Under the pieces are notes generated by a model. The model had not been told where the DNA came from and did no database searches. It worked only from the letters and a program-made list of their open reading frames with translations. Below, piece by piece: positions 46,190-54,686 of a DNA stretch of 64,000 bases (within the stretch, counting starts at the first letter, position 1; each line of letters begins with the position of its first letter). The stretch lies in NCBI RefSeq assembly GCF_000416985.1, contig NZ_ATDL01000022.1, positions 62,001-126,000 on the forward strand, given 5' to 3'. A program made the position numbers and the translations under genes. Source of the DNA: Sphingobacterium paucimobilis HER1398. GTDB taxonomy: Bacteria; Bacteroidota; Bacteroidia; Sphingobacteriales; Sphingobacteriaceae.

Positions 46190-46867
46190 ATGATGAGGAA
46201 TTTATTAATCGTGCTGTTGATGGCGACTTTTACGACGGCCTGTCAAGCAGAACAGCACAACGAAAACACAAAAAACAATGATCATATGCAACAGCAGGAT
46301 ATACAGACTGCAGTGCTCCGAGGGGATAGCGCAGCTTTAAAATCAGCCTTGTCAAAAGGCGCAGACGTCAATACACGAGATGAAAACGGACGGACGCTCT
46401 TGCTTATAGCGACGAACAATCAGCAATTGGAAATAGCCAAGATCTTGGTCGCACATGGAGCTGACGTCAATCTACAGTCCAATAATCTGGACAGCCCATT
46501 TCTGTATGCGGGTGCCAGTGGACAGCTCGAACTGGTCAAGTTGTACCTGGAGCATGGTGCTCGATTTGACATTTTCAATAGATACAACGGCACAGCACTG
46601 ATTCCGGCCTGTGAGCGTGGACATGTAGAGACCGTACGCCTATTGGCTCATACCAAGGACTTCCCGATAGACCATGTCAATCGACTGGGCTGGACAGCCT
46701 TAATGGAGGCAGTCATACTGGGTGATGGCACAGAAAAATTCCAGCAGATCGTACAAATACTAAAAGATGCAGGCGCAAAACTGGACATTCCTGATCATGA
46801 TAACCGAACGCCCCTACAGCATGCAGAAGCCAAAGGCTATCAGAAGATTGTCCAATTGCTGAAATAG
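46190..46867 (+). CDS. Ankyrin repeat lipoprotein
   Basis: About 225 residues from one of two adjacent ATGs at 46190 and 46193. Lipoprotein signal ending FTTAC, then about five ankyrin repeats: VLRGDSAALKSALSKGADVN, ENGRTLLLIATNNQQLEIAK, GADVNLQSNNLDSPFLYAGA, GQLELVKLYLEHGARFD and NRTPLQHAEAKGYQKIVQLL. A protein-binding role in the periplasm or at the inner face of the outer membrane. Ankyrin lipoproteins sometimes accompany exported enzymes as inhibitors or chaperones; here the amidohydrolase is the partner candidate (inference). Confidence 0.85.
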   Translation: MMRNLLIVLLMATFTTACQAEQHNENTKNNDHMQQQDIQTAVLRGDSAALKSALSKGADVNTRDENGRTLLLIATNNQQLEIAKILVAHGADVNLQSNNLDSPFLYAGASGQLELVKLYLEHGARFDIFNRYNGTALIPACERGHVETVRLLAHTKDFPIDHVNRLGWTALMEAVILGDGTEKFQQIVQILKDAGAKLDIPDHDNRTPLQHAEAKGYQKIVQLLK

Positions 46868-46874
46868 TATCGTT

Positions 46875-46918
46875 ATAAGATGTGTGTCCGAAAAGTTTAT
46901 CTTTCACACACACCTTAT
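46875..46918 (+). terminator. Hairpin after the ankyrin gene
   Basis: Arms ATAAGATGTGTGT (46875-46887) and ACACACACCTTAT (46906-46918) with one mismatch, followed by TATTTTAT. It lies between the ankyrin and AraC genes. Confidence 0.6.
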
Positions 46919-46953
46919 TATTTTATACCTATTTTTATGGGAAACTAAATGAT

Positions 46954-47805
46954 ATGCAGCAGGGCCATGACTTCTTCCCTACATTGGGGCTTCAGGAATT
47001 TAAGGAAAAGCATTCCAATAGCAGCCAGGTGCTCTATCACGAACTTCGAGGAAAACGTCTGATAGATGCTCCCCACAAACATGATTTCTTTATCATCATG
47101 CTATTCGAAAAAGGAGGAGGCACGCATACCATAGACTTTGTCAACTACCCGATCGAAGACCATCACATTCATTTGCTGTTTCCTGGCCAAGTGCACGAAT
47201 GGCAGATCACAGCGGACAGTATTGGCTATCAGCTGATGGTAAGCAGGGAATGGTTTGAACATTTTATTCCCCATTTACGATTTGCCACACCTTATTACCA
47301 AAATCATCCCGTTATTGGCACCAGTCCAACGGATTATAGCGCTCTCAAACAGGAGTTCGCAGCGATACAGGATGAAATATCGAAAAAAGACGTTCTCTGG
47401 GATATCGTACAGACACGGATCAAACTGATTGCCCTGCTCTTGAGTCGATGCGCAGAGACGCAGTTTAAAGATTTTGAAAAATACACTACCAATCCTATTA
47501 TATCGAAGTTCTTGCTGTATATAGACCGCTACTACGTCGAGCAACGGCTGGTATCTTTCTATGCGGACAAGCTCCATATCACCCCCAACTACCTGAACAT
47601 TCTGACCAAAAAGGTTCTTGATGTCCCGGCCTCTTCTTTGATCCAGGATAGGTTGATCTTAGAAGCAAAACGCTTGCTCAAAAGTACGGAGCTGTCCATG
47701 AAGGAAATCGTTTATAGCCTGGGCTTTTATGACCATGCCAACTTCTCCAAGTTCTTCAAAAAAAGAACGGGAATGACGCCTTCTGCCTTCAGAGAAGGAG
47801 ACTAG
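46954..47805 (+). CDS. AraC family transcriptional regulator
   Basis: 283 residues from the ATG at 46954 (MQQGHDFFPTLGLQEFKEKH); a frame open to 46882 would read through the terminator stem and is not preferred. N-terminal cupin-like domain (PHKHDFFIIMLFEKGGGTHT, then LLFPGQVHEW), C-terminal double HTH (about 185-283): FYADKLHITPNYLNILTKKV and MKEIVYSLGFYDHANFSKFF, ending FKKRTGMTPSAFREGD. A one-component regulator that probably binds a small ligand in the cupin. Targets unknown. Confidence 0.9.
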   Translation: MQQGHDFFPTLGLQEFKEKHSNSSQVLYHELRGKRLIDAPHKHDFFIIMLFEKGGGTHTIDFVNYPIEDHHIHLLFPGQVHEWQITADSIGYQLMVSREWFEHFIPHLRFATPYYQNHPVIGTSPTDYSALKQEFAAIQDEISKKDVLWDIVQTRIKLIALLLSRCAETQFKDFEKYTTNPIISKFLLYIDRYYVEQRLVSFYADKLHITPNYLNILTKKVLDVPASSLIQDRLILEAKRLLKSTELSMKEIVYSLGFYDHANFSKFFKKRTGMTPSAFREGD

Positions 47806-47807
47806 CG

Positions 47808-48242
47808 CTATTTTTTCTTCAGAATCATGCCGTGGTCGAAGCTCAGGTGATCTATATCACTAAAGACCATCTTGCCATTGCTTTCCTCGATCTCGCCATA
47901 GCCCTCTACCAATCCTTGCTCAGTCAGTCTAAAAACCACTTGACGAACCGAGGTTACTCCTTCCGACACAAAGCTGTATTCGCCCGTTATCAAGCTATCT
48001 TTGAGTAAACCGGTTATCTTGCCTATATTCCTGTCCTTACCAGAGAAGGCATATTTTAAATCACCAAATACAGAATCCTTTTGTTGCTGTAGAGCCATAT
48101 TGATCGTATCGCCTTCCGATTGGAACAGGTACTCCCCAGCTATCGTATCTTTACCTGCTTCAGGACTAGCCGAGTTACACGCTGCAGTCAGACAACATCC
48201 CAAGCCCAACATATAGAAAAATCCTTTAAAAACAATTCTCAT
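47808..48242 (-). CDS. Lipoprotein of unknown function
   Basis: About 144 residues from the ATG at 48242 (MRIVFKGFFYMLGLGC); an alternative start is 48263. A leader with two cysteine candidates ends LGLGCCLTAAC, consistent with a lipoprotein. The mature part is beta-rich and repetitive (AGEYLFQSEGDTINMAL, TGEYSFVSEGVTSVRQVVF, GYGEIEES). No family recognised. It is convergent with the AraC gene (2 bp apart) and lies 52 bp after the mutS2 stop. Confidence 0.65.
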   Translation of the reverse strand: MRIVFKGFFYMLGLGCCLTAACNSASPEAGKDTIAGEYLFQSEGDTINMALQQQKDSVFGDLKYAFSGKDRNIGKITGLLKDSLITGEYSFVSEGVTSVRQVVFRLTEQGLVEGYGEIEESNGKMVFSDIDHLSFDHGMILKKK

Positions 48243-48294
48243 AAATCCTTTATTAGAATACATTAAAATTTTATAGTCAAAAAAACGATTTCGT

Positions 48295-50676
48295 CTATCC
48301 AATATAAGCATAAGTGATGCCATCTCCACCACGATCGGCATGTTCATCTTCAAAACGGCTCACATGATTATACTTGCGCAAATAATCCCGGACAAATTTG
48401 CGTAATATTCCATCTCCTTTACCATGTACAATTTTTAATGACGGGTAGCCGATCATCACCGCTCGATCCAGCACCAGCTCAATCTTATGCAGCGCATCTT
48501 CGGTTCGCATCCCCCGTACATCGACTTCGGGATGGAAATCCGCTGCGGATGTGGTCGAGACTCCCCCGATACGCTTTATAGCCTTTGATTTCTCTTTGCT
48601 GCGCAACTTCGTCACACGATTTGCTTTGACCACTGTACGAAGCTCACCTAAAGCAACAATCAAACTGTTATTCTTGGTTACTTCAATAATCTCCCCTTCA
48701 GAGCCCGAGTCATCAATCCGTATCCAGTCCCCGACCTCAAAGCCTTCCGACTCTTTCTTCACCAAGGTCTTCGATTCTTTAGGCTTGGTCGTGGCAGCAC
48801 TGTGCTGATCCAAGGACTGATTGAGCTTGGAACGGATGGCTTTCGTTTTTTCCTTATCAGCCTTGACCGATCGGATTTCCGATATGGTATTCTCAACTAA
48901 GCGATTGGCGTCTTTCAGGATAACCTTTGCTTCCTCCTTCGCTTTTTTCAAGATCTCTTTCTTGTTCTCTTCGATATAAGCCTGCAGGGACTCGTATTTG
49001 GCTTTCAGCTCAATAAGTTCCTTCTCGCGCTTGGTCACGGCAAACTTCGTGTCCAACACTTCTTTTTTGTCTCTTTCTAGGTCTACCAAAAGGGTGTCAA
49101 TCTTTTTCTGTTGTACACCGATCTTTGTCTTAGCGGATTCCAAAATCTCCTTTGAAAGACCGATTTTCTGTGCAATCTCAAAGGCGTAGGAGCTCCCAGG
49201 CTTACCGACTTGTAGAATATACAGGGGCTTCATCTGGGTATTGTCAAACAACATCGATGCATTCTCCAATCCATCCGTATGGCTGGCAAACAGTTTGAGG
49301 TTGGAGTAGTGTGTGGTGACCACGCCTCGAACCTGCTTTTTATTCAACTGCTCTAATACCGCCTCGGCAATCGGACCGCCAAACTGTGGATCCGTCCCCG
49401 TACCGAACTCATCGATCAGAATCAACGTCCGTGCATTGGCAAAAGTCGAAAAATGCTTCATCTTCGATAAATGCGCACTGTAGGTACTCAAGTCGCTCTC
49501 GATGGACTGGTCATCACCGATATCCGCAAAGATCTGCTTAAAGACGCCCATAGAGGAGGTATCATCGGCCGGGATCAATAATCCCGATTGAAGCATCAAT
49601 TGCAATAATCCTACCGTCTTCATACAGACCGACTTTCCACCAGCATTGGGACCTGAAACCAAGATAATACGATCTGTATCATCAATTTTGATATTCAACG
49701 GTACCACCGTATGTGATTTGTCCCGGATGGCGTTCAACAACAGCAAGGGATGCTTGGCCTGGACCAAGTTGATTCCCGCATCTTTGGTCAGAATAGGCAT
49801 ATTGGCCTGGATATCGATGGCAAATAATGCCTTTGCCCGCACAAAATCCAATTTGGTCAACAAGCCGTGATAAGCCAACAATAAAGGCACGTGCGGACGC
49901 AGCTCGCTGGTCAGATCGGTGAGTATACGAATTACCTCTCGCCTACGCTCAAACTCCAGATCGCGGACTTTATTATTGAGGTGGAATACCTCTTCGGGCT
50001 CGATATAAGCCGTTTGTCCAGTCGCTGACTCGTCGTGGATCAGGCCTTTCAATTTTCGCTTATTCTCGGCAAGGATAGGAATACACATCCTGCCATCCCG
50101 AATTGTGAGATTGCCATCAGCCGTCCAGCCTTGGGCTTGAGCCTGCTTAAATACACTGTCCAGTCGCTTACGTGCTTCTTGCTCACTTTTTGTAATCTGC
50201 TGCGTAAGATCAAGCAACAGTCGGGAAGCATTGTCTTTCAAACGGCCCCTATCGTCCAGCACCTGCTCGATCGAACGCACAATAGCCTTTTCTATAGGGA
50301 GGTGTTCAAACAACAACTCCAAGTGGGCATACTGCCCTTCTCGTTCGTTAAAGTATCTGATAATAGCATAGACAGTCCGTAGGGACAATAATATACGATA
50401 GAACTCTTCCTCGCTCAGAAAAGCTCCTTCCACCTTGGCTTTTTCGGCCAAAGGCTTTATCGCATATATATGATCCACCGGTAGTGGTGCATCATGTGTC
50501 AATAAATTTTTGAATTCGTTGGTTTGCTTTAAAAAGCGATCTATCTGGTCCGCTTTGACCTGTGGCTGTATCTTATCGACCATCTGTCGCCCAGCCTCGC
50601 TTAAACATTTCTCTTTCACCAGTTCACGTATTTCCGTGAAGCCTAGTTTTTCTATCGCATTCTGAGGGTAAATCAT
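48295..50676 (-). CDS. mutS2: MutS2 family protein with Smr endonuclease domain
   Basis: 793 residues, the usual length. The core and clamp (1-320) precede a MutS ATPase with Walker A GPNAGGKS (about 342-349), Walker B LILIDEFGTGTDP and the signature THYSNLK. A long coiled coil lies at about 510-640, a KOW-like segment at about 655-700 (GDWIRIDDSGSEGEIIEV), and the C-terminal Smr domain carries DVRGMRTEDAL and HGKGDGILR. MutS2 acts on branched DNA and on collided ribosomes. It overlaps the DUF4296 gene stop by a TAATG junction, so the pair is co-translated. Confidence 0.96.
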   Translation of the reverse strand: MIYPQNAIEKLGFTEIRELVKEKCLSEAGRQMVDKIQPQVKADQIDRFLKQTNEFKNLLTHDAPLPVDHIYAIKPLAEKAKVEGAFLSEEEFYRILLSLRTVYAIIRYFNEREGQYAHLELLFEHLPIEKAIVRSIEQVLDDRGRLKDNASRLLLDLTQQITKSEQEARKRLDSVFKQAQAQGWTADGNLTIRDGRMCIPILAENKRKLKGLIHDESATGQTAYIEPEEVFHLNNKVRDLEFERRREVIRILTDLTSELRPHVPLLLAYHGLLTKLDFVRAKALFAIDIQANMPILTKDAGINLVQAKHPLLLLNAIRDKSHTVVPLNIKIDDTDRIILVSGPNAGGKSVCMKTVGLLQLMLQSGLLIPADDTSSMGVFKQIFADIGDDQSIESDLSTYSAHLSKMKHFSTFANARTLILIDEFGTGTDPQFGGPIAEAVLEQLNKKQVRGVVTTHYSNLKLFASHTDGLENASMLFDNTQMKPLYILQVGKPGSSYAFEIAQKIGLSKEILESAKTKIGVQQKKIDTLLVDLERDKKEVLDTKFAVTKREKELIELKAKYESLQAYIEENKKEILKKAKEEAKVILKDANRLVENTISEIRSVKADKEKTKAIRSKLNQSLDQHSAATTKPKESKTLVKKESEGFEVGDWIRIDDSGSEGEIIEVTKNNSLIVALGELRTVVKANRVTKLRSKEKSKAIKRIGGVSTTSAADFHPEVDVRGMRTEDALHKIELVLDRAVMIGYPSLKIVHGKGDGILRKFVRDYLRKYNHVSRFEDEHADRGGDGITYAYIG

Positions 50677-51341
50677 TAATTAGCAGGTTTTCGCAGCACC
50701 TTCTTTATTTTTGTCGTATCTAATTTTTCAAAGCTCTTGGTGGTATCCGAGCTCTCCTTATCCACTCGCTCTTCGGTATCCGATTCAGTCTCTGCCGGAG
50801 GAGGTGGCGTTATCACCGGCACCTGAATGCCGTAGGCGTTGAGCTGCAGTTCGGCTTTCGTCAAGAAGTCCGTACCATTCTGCACATAGGTATACGCGGT
50901 ACTGTCCCGATGTACATTGCTGATCATATCTTTGAGCATCGCCGTATAACGCTGCAAACGCATGGCTTGCTGTATACTGTCTTGTACGACAGCGTTACGG
51001 ATGGAATCTTCTTGTTGATACATTCTATCTTGTTTGGAAAGCGTAGTATTGACATCCGTATAGATCTTTTCGGTCAAAATGGGATTTCCAAGATAATAGT
51101 CAAGATTATGGATAAACAATGTAGAATCCAATTTGAATTTTTCAAAAGCACGTTCGTACAAAACAGGCATCACCTTACGACCGCTATCTATTGGCAACGT
51201 ATTCAGGTAGGCATCAATAAGTGATACCTCCGTCATCAACTCGGTCATATCCTTTTCTGACAATATACCTTTTGGTTTTTGTTTGCTACACGAGACAAAC
51301 AAAAAAAACAATAGAATAATGGTAAAATATAAGCGCTGCAT
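50676..51341 (-). CDS. DUF4296 domain lipoprotein
   Basis: 221 residues; lipoprotein signal ending FLFVSC (Cys18). Residues about 25-120 match DUF4296 (ILSEKDMTELMTEVSLIDAY, FEKFKLDSTLFIHNLDYYLG, PILTEKIYTDVNTTLSKQD). The rest is Pro/Glu-rich and ends in a basic stretch. DUF4296 proteins are common Bacteroidota envelope lipoproteins of unknown role. Its stop overlaps the mutS2 start. Minus-strand -7 octamer TAAATTTG at 51363-51356 lies 15 bp upstream. Confidence 0.85.
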   Translation of the reverse strand: MQRLYFTIILLFFLFVSCSKQKPKGILSEKDMTELMTEVSLIDAYLNTLPIDSGRKVMPVLYERAFEKFKLDSTLFIHNLDYYLGNPILTEKIYTDVNTTLSKQDRMYQQEDSIRNAVVQDSIQQAMRLQRYTAMLKDMISNVHRDSTAYTYVQNGTDFLTKAELQLNAYGIQVPVITPPPPAETESDTEERVDKESSDTTKSFEKLDTTKIKKVLRKPAN

Positions 51342-51355
51342 TATTTAAATTTGTA

Positions 51356-51391
51356 CAAATTTACAAAATGCCTTTGTAATAGGTACCTTTG
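51356..51391. promoter_or_regulatory. Divergent promoter region, DUF4296/mutS2 and yggS
   Basis: Minus-strand TAAATTTG (51363-51356) and plus-strand TACCTTTG (51384-51391) each fit TAnnTTTG. They sit 15 and 34 bp from the respective start codons. No -33 boxes at standard spacing are clear. Confidence 0.35.
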
Positions 51392-51424
51392 TGGATCATA
51401 TCTCCAAAAATAATTTTCGAATAC

Positions 51425-52114
51425 ATGGACATTACTGCAAACATTCAGGAAGTACAACAAGAACTAACCCCTATAGGTGTCACATTAGTAGCTATTTCTA
51501 AGACTAAACCTGTAGAAGACATACAAGAAGCTTATAACGCAGGGCAGCGCATATTTGGCGAGAATATGGTGCAGGAGCTGGTTGAAAAACAGGAAAAATT
51601 ACCACAGGACATCCAATGGCATCTAGTCGGACACTTACAGACCAACAAAGTCAAGTATATCGCCCCCTTTATCAGCTTGATCCAATCGGTAGATTCGTTG
51701 AAGCTTCTTGCAGAAATAAACAAACATGCTATCAAACACAAACGGGTGATCGACTGTCTACTGCAGGTAGATATCGCTCAAGAGGATACTAAATTCGGTC
51801 TTGACCATCCCGAAGTCATTGAGCTTTTGGAAAGCGAAGAGTTCAAAGCCATGAAAAATGTACGTATACGCGGTTTGATGGGAATAGCAACCAATACGGA
51901 AAAAGAGAAAGAGGTAAAAGAGGAATTTTATGAACTCAAGATGCTCTTCGATGGTATTAAGGTAAGTTACTACCGCAAGGAAGACAGCTTTGACACCTTG
52001 TCCATGGGGATGTCCTCAGACTATAAGCTTGCTATCGAACAGGGAGGTAATATGGTACGATTGGGAAGTACAATTTTCGGTAAGCGAGTCATAAAACATT
52101 TTAAAGCGAAGTAG
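51425..52114 (+). CDS. yggS: YggS/PLPBP family PLP homeostasis protein
   Basis: 229 residues from the ATG at 51425 (MDITANIQEVQQE). PLP-binding alanine-racemase-like barrel: VTLVAISKTKPVEDIQEAY (the Lys of SKTK binds PLP), FGENMVQELVEK, WHLVGHLQTNKVKYI, SLIQSVDS, IRGLMGIAT, LSMGMSSDYKLAIEQG and VRLGSTIFGKR. It buffers pyridoxal 5'-phosphate and influences amino-acid metabolism. It is monodomain and of normal length. The GNAT gene begins at the next base. Confidence 0.95.
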   Translation: MDITANIQEVQQELTPIGVTLVAISKTKPVEDIQEAYNAGQRIFGENMVQELVEKQEKLPQDIQWHLVGHLQTNKVKYIAPFISLIQSVDSLKLLAEINKHAIKHKRVIDCLLQVDIAQEDTKFGLDHPEVIELLESEEFKAMKNVRIRGLMGIATNTEKEKEVKEEFYELKMLFDGIKVSYYRKEDSFDTLSMGMSSDYKLAIEQGGNMVRLGSTIFGKRVIKHFKAK

Positions 52115-52564
52115 ATGGCGATTACAATACGCACAGCTCGGAAAGAAGATTGTCCAGCGATGATGGCTCTTATTAAAGAACTCGCTGTTTTTGAAAAAGA
52201 GCCCGACGCTGTAACGGTGAGCATGAGTGAGTTTGAAAAATCCGGATTCGGTGACAATCCCGTATGGTGGGCTTTTGTAGCTGTAGATGACCTTAAGGTG
52301 ATAGGCATGTCGCTTTTTTACATACGATACTCGACCTGGAAAGGTCGACGCTTGTATTTAGAAGATTTGATCATCCATGAGCCTTATCGTGGACGAGGTG
52401 TGGGCAAGATGCTTTTGGATCGTACCATTGCACATGCCAAGGAACAAGGGTACTCGGGTATGATGTGGCAGGTACTGGACTGGAACACGCCAGCCATCAA
52501 ATTTTATGAATCGTACCAAGCGACACTTGACGGAGAATGGATTAATGTAAGTTTAAATTTTTGA
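52115..52564 (+). CDS. GNAT family N-acetyltransferase
   Basis: 149 residues. The fold is a single GNAT domain: IRTARKEDCPAMMALIKELA, IGMSLFYIRYSTWKGRRLYL, the acetyl-CoA binding loop PYRGRGVGKMLLDRT and WNTPAIKFYESYQA near the C terminus. The overall pattern, including EDLIIHEPYRGRGVG and the W-x-x-LDWN region, is that of diamine/thialysine acetyltransferases. The acceptor is unproven. It abuts the yggS stop directly, suggesting co-transcription. Confidence 0.88.
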   Translation: MAITIRTARKEDCPAMMALIKELAVFEKEPDAVTVSMSEFEKSGFGDNPVWWAFVAVDDLKVIGMSLFYIRYSTWKGRRLYLEDLIIHEPYRGRGVGKMLLDRTIAHAKEQGYSGMMWQVLDWNTPAIKFYESYQATLDGEWINVSLNF

Positions 52565-52572
52565 TTAGGTAA

Positions 52573-53376
52573 ATGCGAGTTGGAATACTATTGCTAATTT
52601 TAATTTCTACCCTATCCTGCGCGAATGAACACAACAGGACGACCCAACGTGCAACTTCGCCCGAATATTCGCTCAAGGATACCCTTGATTACACCTATCA
52701 TACGAAAAAGGAAATCAGTTCTTACTTCGTGGGGGACTCCGTACGTACCGATACTGCTTATTACAAGATCACGTACCCTGTCTTTGGAAACACGCAAATA
52801 GACCAGGCTCTACACGGGTCGATCTTCATCGAACATGAAAATAATGCCGAGGAAGGTGCGCGTGCTTTTTTGGATGGTTATAATGAGTTTGTCGAGGAAA
52901 ACAGCACCACGTATGTCAATGCAGTATGGTACAAAGATGCGAACAGTAAAATCATATTAAATACACCTTTATTTCTCACACTCCGGACTTCCATTGACGA
53001 ATACACCGGAGGAGCACATGGCAATCACCTTACTTTTTTTTCTGTTTTTGACCTGGATCTATCAAAAAAAATGGAATTGACCGACCTGATTGCTACGGAC
53101 AAACTAAAGGATCTGACCAAATTGGCAGAAAAACATTTCCGCAGGAAGGAAAACCTATCAGACACCAGCAATCTTGCTAAAGATTTTTTCTTTCCAGACG
53201 GAATATTCGCATTAAATGATAACTTTGGCCTCACGAAAGAAAAGTTGATTATTTATTACAATGAATACGAAATAAGACCTTATGCAGAAGGCATTACAAC
53301 AATCGAAATCCCTTACCAAGAGGTTTTGGAAATGCTAAATGCACGGGCCAAAAGATATATAAAAAGTATTCAGTAA
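52573..53376 (+). CDS. DUF3298 (RsiV-like) lipoprotein
   Basis: 267 residues; lipoprotein signal ending ISTLSC (Cys16). Residues about 40-130 resemble the DUF4163-like half and about 150-255 fit DUF3298: EYTGGAHGNHLTFFSVFDLD, KKMELTDLIA, FFFPDGIFALNDNFGLTKEK and LIIYYNEYEIRPYAEG. In other bacteria this domain pair is found in RsiV-type anti-sigma factors and lysozyme-binding proteins; here it is an envelope lipoprotein of unknown role. Confidence 0.85.
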   Translation: MRVGILLLILISTLSCANEHNRTTQRATSPEYSLKDTLDYTYHTKKEISSYFVGDSVRTDTAYYKITYPVFGNTQIDQALHGSIFIEHENNAEEGARAFLDGYNEFVEENSTTYVNAVWYKDANSKIILNTPLFLTLRTSIDEYTGGAHGNHLTFFSVFDLDLSKKMELTDLIATDKLKDLTKLAEKHFRRKENLSDTSNLAKDFFFPDGIFALNDNFGLTKEKLIIYYNEYEIRPYAEGITTIEIPYQEVLEMLNARAKRYIKSIQ

Positions 53377-53417
53377 TACCGTACTCCAACTATCCGTAAC
53401 TCTTATACAACATATTA

Positions 53418-54686
53418 ATGCAGGTTTTTAAATTTGGTGGCGCATCTGTAAAAAGTGCCGATAACATTAAAAATGTAACTTCTATATTATCGAAATACAA
53501 GTCGTCTGAGCTACTTGTTGTTGTCTCTGCCATAAATAAGACAACAAACAAATTGGAAGAGCTTGCACAAGCTTATTATACAGGTGAGAAAGATCCTTTC
53601 GAACTGCTGCATGAAGTAAAGGCTGATCATTTTACGATCTTACAGGGCTTATTTGAGGATGCGAATCACCCCACATTTGACGATATCAACAATTCTTTTG
53701 TAGAAATCGAGTGGATTCTTGAAGAAGAACCTCAGGATACTTATGATTATCTTTTTGATCAGATTGTATCTATTGGAGAGTTGGTCTCCACCAAGATACT
53801 TGCCGCCTATTGCACGCATATCGGAATCCCTACACAATGGGTCGATGCTCGGGATTATATACAGACGGACAATACATATCGCGAGGCACAGGTAAACTGG
53901 GAACTTACCGAAGAGAAAATCAGAAAGGATCTCCCCAGCATATTAGATGATCATGTCGTCATGACACAAGGCTTTATAGGATCGACCTCCGAAAATTTCA
54001 CAACCACTTTAGGACGTGAAGGATCGGACTATTCGGCTGCTATTTTTGCCTCCTGCCTCAATGCCGAAGATATCACCATCTGGAAGGATGTACCTGGGGT
54101 ATTGAATGCGGATCCGAAATGGTTCGAAAAAACAGAACTGATTCCAGAACTGTCTTATACCGATGCAATCGAACTGACGTATTACGGTGCGACAGTAATA
54201 CACCCCAAGACCATAAAACCCTTACAGAATAAGAAAATAACACTCAGCGTACGTTCATTTTTAGATCCGGAAAGTCCGGGTACTAAAATCAGGACTACCA
54301 ATCAGACGCTACCTGTGCCCTCTTTTATCTTTAAGGTCGACCAAGTATTTATCAGTATACTGCCGCGAGATTTTTCTTTTATTGTGGAGGACAATCTCAG
54401 CCATATATTCAACCTTTTCCACCAGCACCGTATCAAGGTCAATATGATGCACAATAGTGCGATCAGCTTTTCGGTCGCTATCGATGATACCGGTAAGAAC
54501 ATAGAGACACTATTGGTAGAATTGGAGAAAAGATATAAAGTTTCGGTCGCCCGTGGCTTGGAATTAATAACCATCCGCTACTACAATCAGCAAACAATCG
54601 ATCGAGTATTAGTAAATAAGGAAATAATTCGCGAACTTAAGGACAGTTATACCTGTCAAATGTTAGTGAAAAATATTGATGAATAA
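53418..54686 (+). CDS. Aspartate kinase, monofunctional
   Basis: 422 residues. The amino-acid kinase domain has the ATP-site KFGGASVKSADNIKNV, VVVSAINKTTNKLEELA, TTLGREGSDYSAAIFA and WKDVPGVLNADP. Two ACT-like segments follow (about 300-422: FILKVDQ-like strand with SFIVEDNLSHIFNLFHQHRI, then SVARGLELITIR). It makes aspartyl-4-phosphate, the first step to lysine, threonine, methionine and diaminopimelate. It overlaps the methyltransferase gene by 8 bp. The symbol lysC would be usual but the isozyme type is not decidable here. Confidence 0.92.
   Translation: MQVFKFGGASVKSADNIKNVTSILSKYKSSELLVVVSAINKTTNKLEELAQAYYTGEKDPFELLHEVKADHFTILQGLFEDANHPTFDDINNSFVEIEWILEEEPQDTYDYLFDQIVSIGELVSTKILAAYCTHIGIPTQWVDARDYIQTDNTYREAQVNWELTEEKIRKDLPSILDDHVVMTQGFIGSTSENFTTTLGREGSDYSAAIFASCLNAEDITIWKDVPGVLNADPKWFEKTELIPELSYTDAIELTYYGATVIHPKTIKPLQNKKITLSVRSFLDPESPGTKIRTTNQTLPVPSFIFKVDQVFISILPRDFSFIVEDNLSHIFNLFHQHRIKVNMMHNSAISFSVAIDDTGKNIETLLVELEKRYKVSVARGLELITIRYYNQQTIDRVLVNKEIIRELKDSYTCQMLVKNIDE

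Noticed and set aside
54676..54686. TTG start one codon before the methyltransferase ATG
   Set aside because: An ATG follows immediately at 54679, and the usual start choice is the ATG.
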